Origin: Amyelois transitella
Lineage: Eukaryota > Arthropoda > Insecta > Lepidoptera > Pyralidae
NCBI RefSeq assembly: GCF_032362555.1
Contig: NC_083520.1
Span: 7,440,001-7,504,000, forward strand
DNA length: 64,000 nt
Reading direction: 5' to 3'
Of the stretch, positions 22,649 to 34,226 are shown piece by piece. The translations under genes and the position numbers were made by a program. The stretch's first letter is position 1; the number at the start of each line of letters is the position of its first letter. Under the pieces are notes generated by a model. The model was not told where the DNA came from, ran no database searches, and saw nothing but the letters and a program-made list of their open reading frames with translations.

Positions 22649-23275
22649 ATCATTTTTTTAATCCTCCCTCATGAATATTTAATCATATTTAATCGAAATA
22701 TTATATTTAGATATGAATCAAGTCTAAACTTTCTACAGTCAATATATTGAAACAAGTTAGTGACAAAATGACACTCCCACATAACGTAAGTCCCGGACCG
22801 GACAGCAGAACATTTACTACGAACCACTGACATGAAATAATCTGAATAGGCTTTGTAATCGCGGAATTTTCTCGAAATTATTTAGGTTCCTTGTGTGTTC
22901 TTAGGGTATGAGAAGATCTTACACTAAGGCCACAAGAAACCTAAATAACAGTTAATAATCGGTCAAATAAATAAGATTAAACGTATCCATTATGCCACCA
23001 TACACAACAATTACACCACACAAGTCAGCGGCGCCGCCCCCCTTGGCGGTCTTCAGTATTATGTGCATTATACTGAGGAAAAAAAATTAACGACTTCCAT
23101 ACTGCAACCGGAAGTTGGTATGACAATGGAATAAAGCAAACTTCGAAATGTGCAATGTGTGTGATGCAACTGTCATAGAATATATAACTTCTTTGATTGC
23201 ACACCGCAATTTTATTCGTCATGAAATATTTTACTTCGTTCGCATCACAGATGTTAAATGCGCTGCAATTATCAT

Positions 23276-23515
23276 AGAATGTACATACAGTCACGTCTAT
23301 ATCCCTTGCGGGCTAGACAGAGCCAACAGTTCCGAAAAAACTGATAGGCTACGTTCAGCTTTTAGGCTTAGAATAAATTAAGAATTGAGATTCAAATAGT
23401 GACAGGTGCTAGCCCATCGCCTACCAGAAGAATCTTAACCTTTAGTCGTTTTTGACGACTTATATGAGAGTGATGCTATTTTTTTTTCTATTGGTGACGT
23501 GAACCACACAGCCCT
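23276..23515 (-). mobile_element. S1 SINE-like repeat, near full length, diverged
   Basis: TACATACAGTCACGTCTATA, the fold-back stem with changes, GAATTGAGATTCAAATAGTG, CTAGCCCATCGCC and GTGAACCACACAGC appear in minus-strand order. The 5' third is shortened. Confidence 0.65.
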
Positions 23516-25117
23516 TTCTTTACTTGAACGCCATAATTTGTTGGTCAAAGATTGTAAATATTTTATGATAAAGTCATGTAATTTCTGTATTCTGTGGAGC
23601 CTTCCCTATCAGAATAGTATCGACTCGTATAAATTTACACAATGCAAACGTTCGCTCGCGAATTTGTTCCGTGTCGTTCTGAAAATAAGCTTAAGAGCGG
23701 TAAAGTTACTTGCAAATCGTTCGATATATTGACGTTATAGGTATCCTAGATACATACTATAGCTTTATAATCATATAATTATAAGTAGCATGATAAAAAA
23801 TAAATTAATGAATTTATTTTATAAATACAAACTATGAAGCTATTGTCCCAAGGGTCACTTTTTGTTGTAAGTTATGGATTACCCTTATTTTGATGCAAAA
23901 CTAGGTTTTATACATTTTTTGAAAGAAATCAATTTACTCTAAATAAGCAAATTCACCTTTATCACATCTAGATATAATATAAGATACGCCATACTGCCTA
24001 TGATATCAGAGATCCATATATGTGTGTTTACACATGATTAACATTTTGACAGCAGAATTTTGATTCACTATTAGACCTACGTAAACACGAAGATAAATTT
24101 TCCATGGTCCGCTAAGTACTAAATTTGAGGTAAACTCTTTGACCAAGCGTATCATATACTATAGTATCTTAAAGAAAAGTGAATCTTTGTAGTGTGCTTA
24201 GACTACCAATTTGAAATGAAAGCCAATTTAATGTTAATTAAATATTTACAGATATAATATACAAAATATTGCATTGAACTACGTTCAATGTATCTTTTTA
24301 CTCAAAGATAGAACTTTGAGTCTTGATAGTTTTATAAGTTAAATAAAAATATTGTATTTGCTTAGAGATTCTACTCTATAGATGCAGTCTACTAATTCTA
24401 CTATGCCACGTGCCAAAGTCAAGACTCGTGAGTCTTGACTTTGGCCACTGTATCCTTCCTGTTAGTGTTATGAATACCTACATAGAACTCTTGAGTTATG
24501 GCTAGTCCACTTCGACTATAAAGGAGTGGGTTGAAACTCATATATATTAGTTTATCTACTCATATACAGTTTATTTATAGACTTGATAACAATCTAGTCT
24601 TATTACCCACATACATCCGAATGATTCACCTACATTACAAACCCGATCTGGAACCAGTTTAATAAAAAAAATCTTACCTAATACAAATTGGAGCAACCGG
24701 CGTGTGAGTTTTTATTCGACGCATAAGTCCTTAATTATACTAGATTATAATTGATCGTTATATCGTGTTGTCTGTCTGTACGTTACACATAATTATTGTA
24801 ACAGATACGTTGTAGTTAACTTGGACTTCATGATGTATAAATAAACTTCACATTGGGGAAAGTCAACAGGCCAGTAATGTGGCGAGTAGTTCTTTGAAAT
24901 GATTAAATTTTTACTTCATCATTACATTTTCCCATTCCTTTTAAACTCATTCTATGCTTCATGCTATCCATCCATTTAAATCCATCCATCTGAAAACAGT
25001 TTCAATAGAAGAGATTCATGGGATAAGTCTGGTATTGCAATTCATCTTACTATCTTTGCATCTTATTATGTGCTTGCTCCTGTAATTGTACAATAAAGAT
25101 GAGAGAAGGATTCATAT
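23516..25117. other. AT-rich stretch with three consecutive hairpins, no gene seen
   Basis: There is no coding signature. Positions 24272-24445 hold three successive inverted repeats: an 8-bp stem (24272-24279 with 24283-24290), an 8-bp stem (24300-24307 with 24314-24321) and a perfect 16-bp stem with a 2-base spacer (24412-24427 with 24430-24445). No poly-T follows that would mark a Pol III transcript. Confidence 0.4.
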
Positions 25118-25403
25118 GAAGGTTTTATACACACACACACACACAAAATCACGCCTCTTTCCCGGAGGGGTAGGCAGAGACTACCTCTTTCCACTTGCCA
25201 CGATCTCTGCATACTTCTTTCGCTTCGTCCACATTCATAACTCTCTTCATACAAGCTCGGTGGTTTCGGGTACTTTTGACCTGACCCTTTACCAGGACGT
25301 CCTTAATTTGATCAAGATACGTTCGTCTAGGTCTTCCCACTCCGACCTTTCCCTCCACACTCTCCTTGTATATCTGCTTAGTCAACCTGAAGGTTTTATA
25401 CAC
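25118..25403 (-). mobile_element. 5'-truncated RTE-type LINE copy with perfect target duplication
   Basis: The element proper (25133-25388) is the last 250 or so bases of the LINE at 56251-59393, on the minus strand, with a (TG)n tail instead of (TATG)n. It is flanked by a perfect 15-bp duplication GAAGGTTTTATACAC (25118-25132 and 25389-25403). The encoded C-terminal residues (QIYKESVEGKVGVGRPRRTY onward) are uninterrupted to the stop. Extreme 5' truncation and a long duplication are typical of target-primed reverse transcription. Confidence 0.85.
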
Positions 25404-26422
25404 GAATAAAAAAGCGATAAAACTGATGATACGAAAGTTAATATTTAAAGTATTTATTACATTACTGTTTTATTGGAATTCAAAAGTAAACACAACAAAA
25501 TAAAGAAGTCCGTAAAACAGTTTGCGTGTTTGTAATATTTTTTTGCTAAGTCATCTCGACCAATATACATATACTCAAATTACGCTTGATAAATATGGCT
25601 ATTAGGTACATATTTAAAATATTTTAGACTTTGGACCTCTAACGCATAGATAAATACTTCTGCGGATTTTAATCTGTTGTTTGAGCTTAGTATTAAAACA
25701 AAAAATCCACGACGACTTAAAAACATATTTTTTTATTTTGAATGAATTATTTTTCCTTGATAGTCAATTACAATAGATGCGAAAGAAATCTATTCTATTC
25801 AATTACAGCCAAAACTTTTAAACCTCGACCAATGCTGAAAAAAAATAATATTCACTGGATCTGACAAACCGCTACCGAACTCATTGAACATTTAGAGCTG
25901 TGATCGCAATATATAAACACACGGCGATAACACAGTTGCTTTTTTTATGTAAACTAAACTTTTTCAGAGTAGGAGAAATACAATCGTTCCAAATTTGAAC
26001 CCTTAACGTATAAAATAAAATCACCTGCCTACTGGCTTAAAAGCATTTAAGCAAACATGAAGCTCACTCACGAAACTGTATTCAAATCACAGGTTTATTC
26101 ACATTAAGTGTAGCCGTATGTGGTGAAAGGCGACAGAGTATATGAAACGAACCTGACCGACTTAGTAAACTTTGACCGCTTTACGTAATTTGTCTCGTCT
26201 CACAAAAGAGCAGACACATTGTCTGTCTATATTTTGCTATTTCAAGCAGATTTTGCAACATCTTCGTATAATTTTAACATTATTTGGTTATATTTTGCAT
26301 CACGACCAAATCTTTAGTAAGCGCAACTTTTGTAGGTAAGATGGCGGGAAAAGTAAAATAGAGTACCTATATGTGTACTCGTAGAAGAAGACACAAGGAA
26401 TATCTGGCATATTTTATAAATG
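25404..26422. other. AT-rich stretch, nothing recognised
   Basis: No coding or RNA signature and no recognised repeat. Confidence 0.35.
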
Positions 26423-27755
26423 ACTAGCTTTCCGCCCGCGGCTTCGCCCACGTGTAATTCGGTTATATATAGCGTTTTTTAATGATCTCGACAGGGCTTT
26501 TTCTTCCACAGGCTGAAATCTTGTTACAACTGGAATTAAATATAGCCTGTGTTACTCAGGGATGATGTAGCCTCGTGATAGTTAATAGAAAATAAAATTC
26601 GGGTGTTTTATTTATGCATACCGATTACGCCGAGATTTATGGACCGATTTACGTGATTATTTTTTTGTTCGGTAGAGTATACTTTCAAGTTGGTCCCGTT
26701 GTTACCTAGTCAGGATCTGATGATGGTATTCCAGGGAAATCAAGGGCAAACCTCAAATTTACAGGCAATTACGTTTTTGACAATTTCATAGATCTGTTTA
26801 AGTATTTGCGTCTGATAGTCATCATCCCATGTGAATGAGCTGATGATGGAAGGTACAACTCCTCAACGGTTAGGAGTTGAAAGAAAATTCTTACGAAGTT
26901 ATACGTACATGTGAGGCTATTAGGTTGACCTGATAATAAAAAGTAAATCTCATTAACGTTAAGAATTTAGGTGAAAATGGATGCGGACAAATTTCGTAGC
27001 TGTTTGTATGGGTAGTGTTAACACAAAATAGGGATTTAAAGGCGTGATGTTATTAATGTTATGCATGTATGTACATAATTATGTATGTTATTATGTATGT
27101 TAAAGAGACGACTGAAAGTTGTCATACAAAGTCTTTTTTTTTAAGGATGGGAAATCATCAAATGACCTCTCCCGCTCTGGGTGGAACGGAAGGGAGTGTC
27201 AGACTTTTACTGACTAAAACCCACCTCGTTCCTTCAGTTGCCCTTTGCGTTCCGGGGCCACGGTATCTCGTTAGAACTTTCCCGCAGCCCCGGCTCAGTT
27301 TATCCCGTTTCCCCCCCTTGGGGGTTGACATTTCAAAAATCCCTTCTTAGTGCTCACTTATGTTACTAAAGGAACCTCTGTTCAAAATCTCAGACTCCTA
27401 TACCGAGCGGTTTCGGCTGTGCGTTAATAAATCAGTCACCCAATCGCACCCCCTAAATCACGATTGGAGGGTAGTTTGAAAAAACTTATAATGTCAAACA
27501 TATTTACTTGCCTATGTACGTGTTCATGCCAAGTTTCAAGTTTATAAACCCAAGGAATAAGATTTTTCATAGAAACGTTTTTACCCCTTTTCCCCCCCTT
27601 GGGGGTTGAATTTCCAAAAATCCTTTCTTAGTGCTCCCCTACATATCCCAAGAAACCTACATTCCAAATTTCAGCTGTCTACGACCAGTAGTTTCGACTG
27701 TGCGTTGTCTGTCAGTCAGTCACTCAGTAACGGAAGAGTTTTATATATATAGATA
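26423..27755 (+). repeat. Long interspersed repeat, family F, with an internal duplication and a nested repeat
   Basis: It starts ACTAGCTTTCCGCCCGCGGC and ends in CAGTCACTCAGTAACGGAAG plus TATATATATAGATA, both hallmarks of a lepidopteran repeat type. A phrase of about 150 bases (CCCCCTTGGGGGTTGA, AAATCC, TTCTTAGTGCTC, TTTCGGCTGTGCGTT-like) occurs twice, from about 27305 and about 27590. The unit from 27138 to about 27300 (ACCTCTCCCGCTCTGGGTGG, GGGAGTGTCAGACTTTTACT, CGTTCCGGGGCCACGG) is another well-known lepidopteran repeat and is probably nested here. Neither class is assigned. The open frame at 27069-27350 is not a gene. Confidence 0.55.
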
Positions 27756-27765
27756 AAGGGTCAGA

Positions 27766-27892
27766 TCAAGCATACCCGAAACCGACGACTTTGCATGAAG
27801 AGACTTATGAATGTGCATGAAGCTAAAGAAGTAGGCAGGTATGGTAAGTGGAAAGATGTAGAAAGTTTCTATCTCTCCGGGAAAGAGGCATA
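27766..27892 (+). repeat. RTE-type LINE 3'-end fragment, decayed
   Basis: GGTCAGATCAAGCATACCCG, TGCATGAAGAGACTTATGAA and CTCTCCGGGAAAGAGGC match the LINE 3' end in order, with many substitutions and small deletions. Confidence 0.7.
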
Positions 27893-30800
27893 AAAGCGTT
27901 AAAGCCGACATGAAACTCACCCACGAAACTATATGTAAGTATATAATACAACACCGTAGTGTCGCAATTTCAGTATTTCACAGTGAAAGTTATGATAACG
28001 ACTGATAACCGTAGCCCGCATAACAGTTTGGTAATACATACATAATTTTGTCAAGGAAGTGGTTTAAATTATTTAAATATTGTGATTTCCTCAGCATATT
28101 ACATAGACATTAACAATGTCTCAACTAGCAGGTTGTCAGATCGTGTGATTGATTACCGATATGATATCGAATCATTTGAACAATACACAGCTGTAAAAAA
28201 TATTTTGAATATCTTTTCTTGTATCGTATTCTTTGCGATTGACACAGCGCATAAATACATCGGGACCCAGCGTTTGGAATCAATTGTAACTTGAAAATAA
28301 GATCCATGATCAGACTAAAAAGTTTACAACATATCTTTACTTTTAATGTGTATAAGTACACATACATTTTCAATTTCTTTAAGTGATAGTTTTATCCCTA
28401 AGTCGTCTTGTTCGACATCCTAAAGGTGTCATGTATGAGATTATAAAATAGTCCTAGGTATTTATGAATACCTACTATGTGGGTACATCATGCTGACTTT
28501 TTGATGTAAATTTTATTTCCCTCTGTTTTACGTTTCCTCTAACTGAACTTAGTACATGTAATATATGTTTGATACCTATCAAATTGATGATGATTTATTT
28601 TACGTATTCTACCGTAGGTCAGCGGTCACCGTCCGCCCCACGTGGGGAAGAGGAAGTATTTATCTGCGACCTTCACGGCGCATGCGCACTAATATCAGCC
28701 TAGCTTCCTGCTCCCGATGTTACTTAATATATTGATTTGCATATCCAGTTGACATGAATGCATTATTTTTATTATAGCATCTGCCCGCCAACTTCGTAAG
28801 CGTAAAATCTTGAAATGTTATTACCTATAATTGTTACTATTAAAATACAAAACCCCACTGAATCAGTAGGTTTAAATAATTACACATAGTTTAGCTTTTC
28901 TGAAAGATCTAAGATTATATGAATAAGGCAACCTCTTGTGTATCACCAAAGATATCTTTAATGTATAGAGGATAGCACCGTACTTATGCATAAGGTATAA
29001 GTTTTGTTCTTGATTTTAAGCCTATTAATTCGAATAATTGAAATACTAGATTAAAGTTTATTGGATGAATCTCAACTGATTATGCCGCCTTCGCCTTGCT
29101 CAGATAGAAGAAGCAGGCCGATTATTTTATATTTGCCAAAGTTGTGCCATGTAATCCAATGGCTAAAACTGAGATTGTCGAAGACTGGACAAAATGGAAA
29201 AAGAAATGTAGGAAAGCGGCCCGGGTTGCGAAGCATAGCAAGAAGGGTGCAACTGGGAACAGGCAATTATGAAAAAGCGACAAAGATCTACGAACTTCGT
29301 AAAAAAGACAAACAATAACAAAAGACTAATGAAAGGGTTGTCCCGCAGGCAAAGGCTACTTTATTTACACCATTAATTACTGATTATGATTACTGAACAG
29401 GCCTTTATTTGGAATGAATGAAATAATTCAGCGGGTTTCTCGTCTTTGTAATAAAACCCACTATATTAAACAAGAGTTAAATTACGCCCGTCTAAAACCC
29501 ACTGATAAAGGACCACACAGACCTTGTTTATTTTATGAACTACACGCAACATTTGGCGCTATCACATTTCAGACGCAGCCGCTAGTCTAGTAAAAAAAGG
29601 TCTAAGTAAAAGTTGGATGCGTAGGTAATCCGGTTGCGTTTATTATTGTAAAATATTTTTGTGATTTATAAACTTATAATCTTTCTTCGATTTTGGGCAA
29701 TGCCGCGTCCAACTAATGTGACTAGGTATGTATATTTCAGTAAAATAGTATAACTTTTACAAACCTCAAAATAACAGACATTAATTTATGAAGAACAAGA
29801 TTATAGTATGGTATATTTTTTAAGAAATATAACATAAAATAAAATAATAACGATATTCTAATTCAATTTCTTATTACAATTTCATTGCATATTCCAAGGA
29901 ATCTTAAAATTAAAACATAAAAGTAAGACATAAAACATATGAACGAAGACTCGCCACATTTTAAATATGAGACTTTAATGCAGTCGAAGTTAAGTTCAAA
30001 TAACTACAACCTTGTTTTAAATAAAGCGCACTTGATTACGCGTTTCCTAAAAATAGTAAGGCATTTGACCGTCTCAAAACCTATACATCTTTCTGGGTGC
30101 CCAAATGTTCCAAACGATATGTCAACTTCATGAGGAGTGTCATGTTACCACTTGACTGATGTAACATTTAGATTATCAGGAAAAAATTAAAGTACTTCGA
30201 AGGCTGGGGACTTTTGATTTAGATTTATTTAGTGCAAGTCACAAGTTTGTAGTCCTTACATTGGTATAAAGGTATTACGCATCCCCAGACCAAAACCAGG
30301 GCCGAGCCAGTGACATGCGGAACGTGACTTGTCCGGTGCCTAAAAAATACAATTATCCAAAAAAAAAGCGTACATACTTATCTTGCATCTCTTCTTAACG
30401 GTATGAAATTAAATGAAATATTTAATTTTCATCATTCGTCATCTATTTTAGTACTTTTCGGAGTACTCACTTTAAACACCATATATTACAAATATACCAT
30501 TATGAATCAAATAAGTTCACCACTAACGAGCTAATCTTTAAATGCTTGCCATCAGTACCAACATCCTTGATGCTATCGTATTAAATTTATTGGTAACATT
30601 CAACTCATTTCCAATGTATTAATACTGTTCATACCGTGATACCCTTAAAAGGCTCTAGTCAATTTATGTAAGTATTCAGTCTTTTACTAAGGTAAAAGCC
30701 GTAGCCTATCTAATCTAATCGATTTTAAAATTGATTATTTCTAATTAAAAGCTCGATACCAATCAGGGCCGTAAAATCGACAATGTCAATAGAATAATGT

Positions 30801-32015
30801 AACATGTAAATATTGGAATAAAATCAGCAGTAAATACAATTTCTTTTACATTAGATTTTGCGGGTATAATCTTTATTGAATCCTTAAAAAAAATTAATTA
30901 AATTTTGCAGTCAATACCACTTCGTTGAAAAATCCATACCTACATCTTCCAGAAATTCGAGTTTGCTAGTATTATTTGCTTACTTATTTTCTATAACTAA
31001 GTACGAGTACTATATTATTATCCCTGAACTCACCCATCAAGGATAAGTTATTAAAATTTGACAATTTTGTATGTATTAATATGCCAATTTTGGTATCGTC
31101 ATCAGGCGTATGACCTGTCCTGTCATTATGCTTCATTAAAATGAACAATGACGCCTAGGCGTGTTTTTATTATACATCTTTGAGCAACGGTACTCTCAGA
31201 AATAACAAGACCACAAACATTAGTTCAACGGTCGGTATGATTCGCAAGTTCAAAAGAATTTGCGGCTGTATTACCGCGTAGGTACCTAGTATTGATAAAA
31301 GTATCACATGTTTGTACTAGGTATTTTCGCACATGTGTCAAATGGCAGTTCGGAAGCGTTTGGGTATAAATATTTGGAGAACGGAACGACTGTATCAAAT
31401 AGACCTCTCAAGCCGTTACTTTTATCAGCCGTACTAGATATTTTTTTATTTCCATCTGTTTATTTAGATACATAGATAATTCATTTTTTTGTTTTGCTAC
31501 ACACAATTTACAATATATGTATATATATATGAAATACCAATTAATAATGGTGTGAGATGCAGCAATATGAAAAGGTTATAACTCTTTTTTTAGAGGACAT
31601 TAAATGGTTATTGTTAATAAATTAAATGCATAATTAAGATGCAGGATCTGTAAGATCTTAATCTCATTACTATACAAATGTTTATTAAGTAAGTATACAT
31701 TAAGACATAGACCCAGAAATTAATTAAAAATTGTCGCAAAAGGAAACAAAGTTGTTACCGAATCTGATTAAAGCTTATGGCGAGGACAAATTTCAAGCAG
31801 ATTTAAAAACTTCCATAATACTTACGTCATTTTCGCACTTTCGCTTTGATTATTTTATTTTATTACAGATAATTTAAATAAGCACTTTGTATGCGATAAT
31901 TTACTTGACGATTTTATAACATAACTACAAGTCGTAAAACTCTTTTTTATATGTACTTTCCTTACATTTGAAAAGTTTAATTATTATATCTTGTTTCTTA
32001 TTTCAGAGTTTATTA
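27893..32015. other. Gene-poor AT-rich stretch
   Basis: There is no gene I can support. Positions about 28610-28725 are CpG-richer (CACCGTCCGCCCCACGTGGG, GGCGCATGCGCAC). An 85-codon frame at 29061-29318 sits in a GC-richer patch (AAAGCGGCCCGGGTTGCGAA), and the phrase AAGGGTGCAACTGGGAACA recurs at about 17974-17995 as AAGGGTGCAATTGGGAACA. This indicates a repeat remnant, possibly of transposon coding DNA. The remainder is featureless. Confidence 0.35.
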
Positions 32016-32430
32016 TTATACTAGCTGTTGCCCGCGACTTCGTCCGCGTAAATTTTGAGTTGAATCTACAATAATGTGAAATAAATCAATAATACTTATC
32101 ATATGAAATATTGGAAACTCATGCCTTGAGTTCATTCAAATGACGATAACTTTTTTTACTTGAGTTCATTCAAATGACGATAACTTTTTTTAGTAAACCG
32201 ATTTTGATGAAACAAACTTTAAATGTTTTTCTGATTAAAAAAAGCAATTGGTGAAAGTTTTAAGTAAATCGGTTTAGTACTTTCGGAGATAAGCGTGATC
32301 ATAAATACAGACAGAGAGAAAAAAAATTTAAAAAAAATTTTTGCTTTCTATTTTTCATTCTAAGTGTCCCTCTATCCATTTCAGCCAAATATACTAAATG
32401 TACAGACAAAATATATTTAATGTTTAATTA
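32016..32430 (-). repeat. SINE/LINE tail repeat without tRNA head, containing a 34-bp tandem duplication
   Basis: ACTAGCTGTTGCCCGCGACT with TCGTCCGCGTAAATTTTGAG matches the 3' tail of the tRNA-headed SINE at 13178-13466. The TGTACAGACAAAATAT body phrase also recurs. A perfect 34-base tandem duplication occupies 32125-32158 and 32159-32192. The copy is interrupted at 32431 by the inverted-repeat element that follows. Confidence 0.55.
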
Positions 32431-32432
32431 TA

Positions 32433-33665
32433 CCCAACAAACATTTAGGCGACGATTAGAGCTTATTTTGTTACTTAGTGGGCTACAAAGGCATTACAGT
32501 AGCAGCACTTATGACTATTGGCGATAAAGTGGCGTACCAAGTAACGTATATCACTTCTACTTATAATACAGAGTTACAAGCGCGCCAATTAGGCGAGCTT
32601 AAAGGTTATGGATGTATTATGGCAAATCTTAACACTGTTGTACATGCACAGCATTTTGTGTTATAGCTTTAAGTGAATCTTAGAACTCTAAGATCTAAAT
32701 AAGAATAAGAATTAGCTTCTACCTCCAAAAGTGCTATGCAGATGATAATAAACTCTTTACAAGAACCTAAAGTTGCATAATAGCGTTAATAAGCGCTACC
32801 GGCCTTACAATAGTGTTTATTTAATCTTATATAGAACCAAATGCTTGAAGTTATACAAAACTCTCTTGCATTACCTTAAGTCAAATAGGAGTATAATTTT
32901 TCGCTATAACAGATCCTCTAGCGTCTATTGTTACTTTTTTGTGACTAAAGGTAAAGTAATAGCGCTTAAGGTCACTACTGTATTTCTTATATTGACTACT
33001 TGTTTTTGACAATGGCGTCGCAACCAAAATAAACAAAAATTGTTGTAAATACGTGGAAAAGTTTTCAGTAAATAGACAACATACATCGGGCGCTCGAATT
33101 ATTTGCCAATAAATATGTAACATATTCACAGTGTACTTCCCTTCGCAGCAAAAATATGCTTCCTTTCGCACCATACAATATCACTTTTTTTTGTTTAATA
33201 TAAAAATCATTAGTCGTAAACTTATAGCCATTGAAAATAAAATTATTTATTATTAGATCACAAAATTAGTTTAATTATCTTGAATAGCGTTCAAACCGTT
33301 ACAAAACACCTATTTACCTCCCTTTTAGCGCTTGAAAATATAATTAACGTCTTTGTATCTCTACTGTACCGCTTAAGGAGTCAGTTGATGCTTATTTACC
33401 CCTCTTGTATCGCTAAGAGATCCTGTTACCGCTATAATAACTTTCTTATGGCACTGATTGTACCTCTTAGCCAATTACCATAACTCTTGTATACCGTCAT
33501 TATACAACCTTAAGTAATATAAAAATTGTGCCTAATTCGGGGGTAAAGTAGGGTTAGAGCGCGCTCTAACACTAATTTGTTACACCCATAAACCACTTTA
33601 GAATCTAGTTAGCGCTTTTATAGACTTATTATAAATCTTACTTTAGCGCCTAATTGTTACTTGGG
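32433..33665. mobile_element. 1233-bp inverted-repeat element at a TA target (MITE-like)
   Basis: The ends are CCCAACAAACATTTAGGCG and, inverted, CCCAAGTAACAATTAGGCG (16 of 19 identical). They are bounded on both sides by TA (32431-32432 and 33666-33667). Joining the flanks restores the SINE-tail repeat seen intact around 13290-13325, which supports these borders. The interior has no long coding frame. It is packed with degenerate motifs of the type GTTAC, AGCGCTTAAG and CTTAAGG in both orientations, plus an 18-bp palindrome GTTAGAGCGCGCTCTAAC (33553-33570). TA duplication suggests mobilisation by a mariner/Tc1-like or other TA-using transposase, but terminal CCC is unusual, so I do not name a superfamily. 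Confidence 0.6.
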
Positions 33666-33774
33666 TATGTATAGAATATATTACCTTGGAGTGCAAACAG
33701 AATACCTGCACTTTGCACTCCAAACTATACGTTGAGAGATAGAGACTCTCAGAGATTGGATTTCAGAGATTCAA

Positions 33775-33900
33775 AGTAATCGGAAAAAATTCAGCTTTCT
33801 AGCAATCACGGTTTATGAGATACATCCTGGTGTTAGACGGACAGACAGACAGCGGAGGCCTAGTAATAGGAACCCTTTAGGTACGGAACCCTAAAAACAT
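33775..33900 (+). repeat. Interspersed repeat, family G
   Basis: AGCTTTCTAGCAATCACGG, GACGGACAGACAGACAGCGG, CTAGTAATAGGAACCCTTTA and GGTACGGAACCCTAAAAA form a repeat commonly seen in Lepidoptera. It contributes the last codons of the open frame that follows. Confidence 0.5.
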
Positions 33901-33949
33901 GATAAAGATATCCATGAATCTGAATAATCATGAAATGTTGAATCTGAAT

Positions 33950-34182
33950 AGTTATTAATCATCGTAGCCACGCTTTTGTGAACAGCGGCTAATTTTGTAG
34001 TGTCACAGTAATGAGGTCCTGACTGAACGAAGAACTCATAGTACAGGATCTCATTACGCGTGCATATGATCTGGATCGCGCCAAACAGTCTGGCAGCTAT
34101 CCAGCCGATGTCGAGCCAAGTCTGTGCGTGGTGCACTATTATAAGGCCAATGAACTTAAATCTGCGAATATTTTGCAACCCA
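33950..34182 (-). CDS. Possible exon or gene fragment of unknown function
   Basis: The open frame continues from 34226 to 33891 on the minus strand. Only this middle part is GC-balanced and codon-like, unlike its AT-rich surroundings. The encoded stretch contains IVHHAQTWLDIGWIAARLFG and, later, YEFFVQSGPHYCDTTKLAAV. These have a mixed, protein-like composition with one moderately hydrophobic segment. A plausible splice acceptor (TTATTCTGTCAG) lies at 34183-34184. The left part reads into family G and stops at 33891, so either the exon ends earlier or this is a pseudogene. I do not recognise the family. Confidence 0.25.
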
Positions 34183-34226
34183 CTGACAGAATAAATGGGT
34201 ATTAATATGAATCGAATTATGAACAT

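Noticed and set aside
25149..25403. Separate short protein-coding gene
   Set aside because: Identical in kind to the C-terminus of the RTE-type LINE ORF and bounded by a target duplication; it is a truncated transposon copy.
27069..27350. 93-codon frame with proline- and serine-rich product
   Set aside because: It falls on a known lepidopteran interspersed repeat.
29061..29318. 85-codon basic protein
   Set aside because: The phrase AAGGGTGCAACTGGGAACA recurs near 17980 and the frame has no domain; more likely a transposon remnant.
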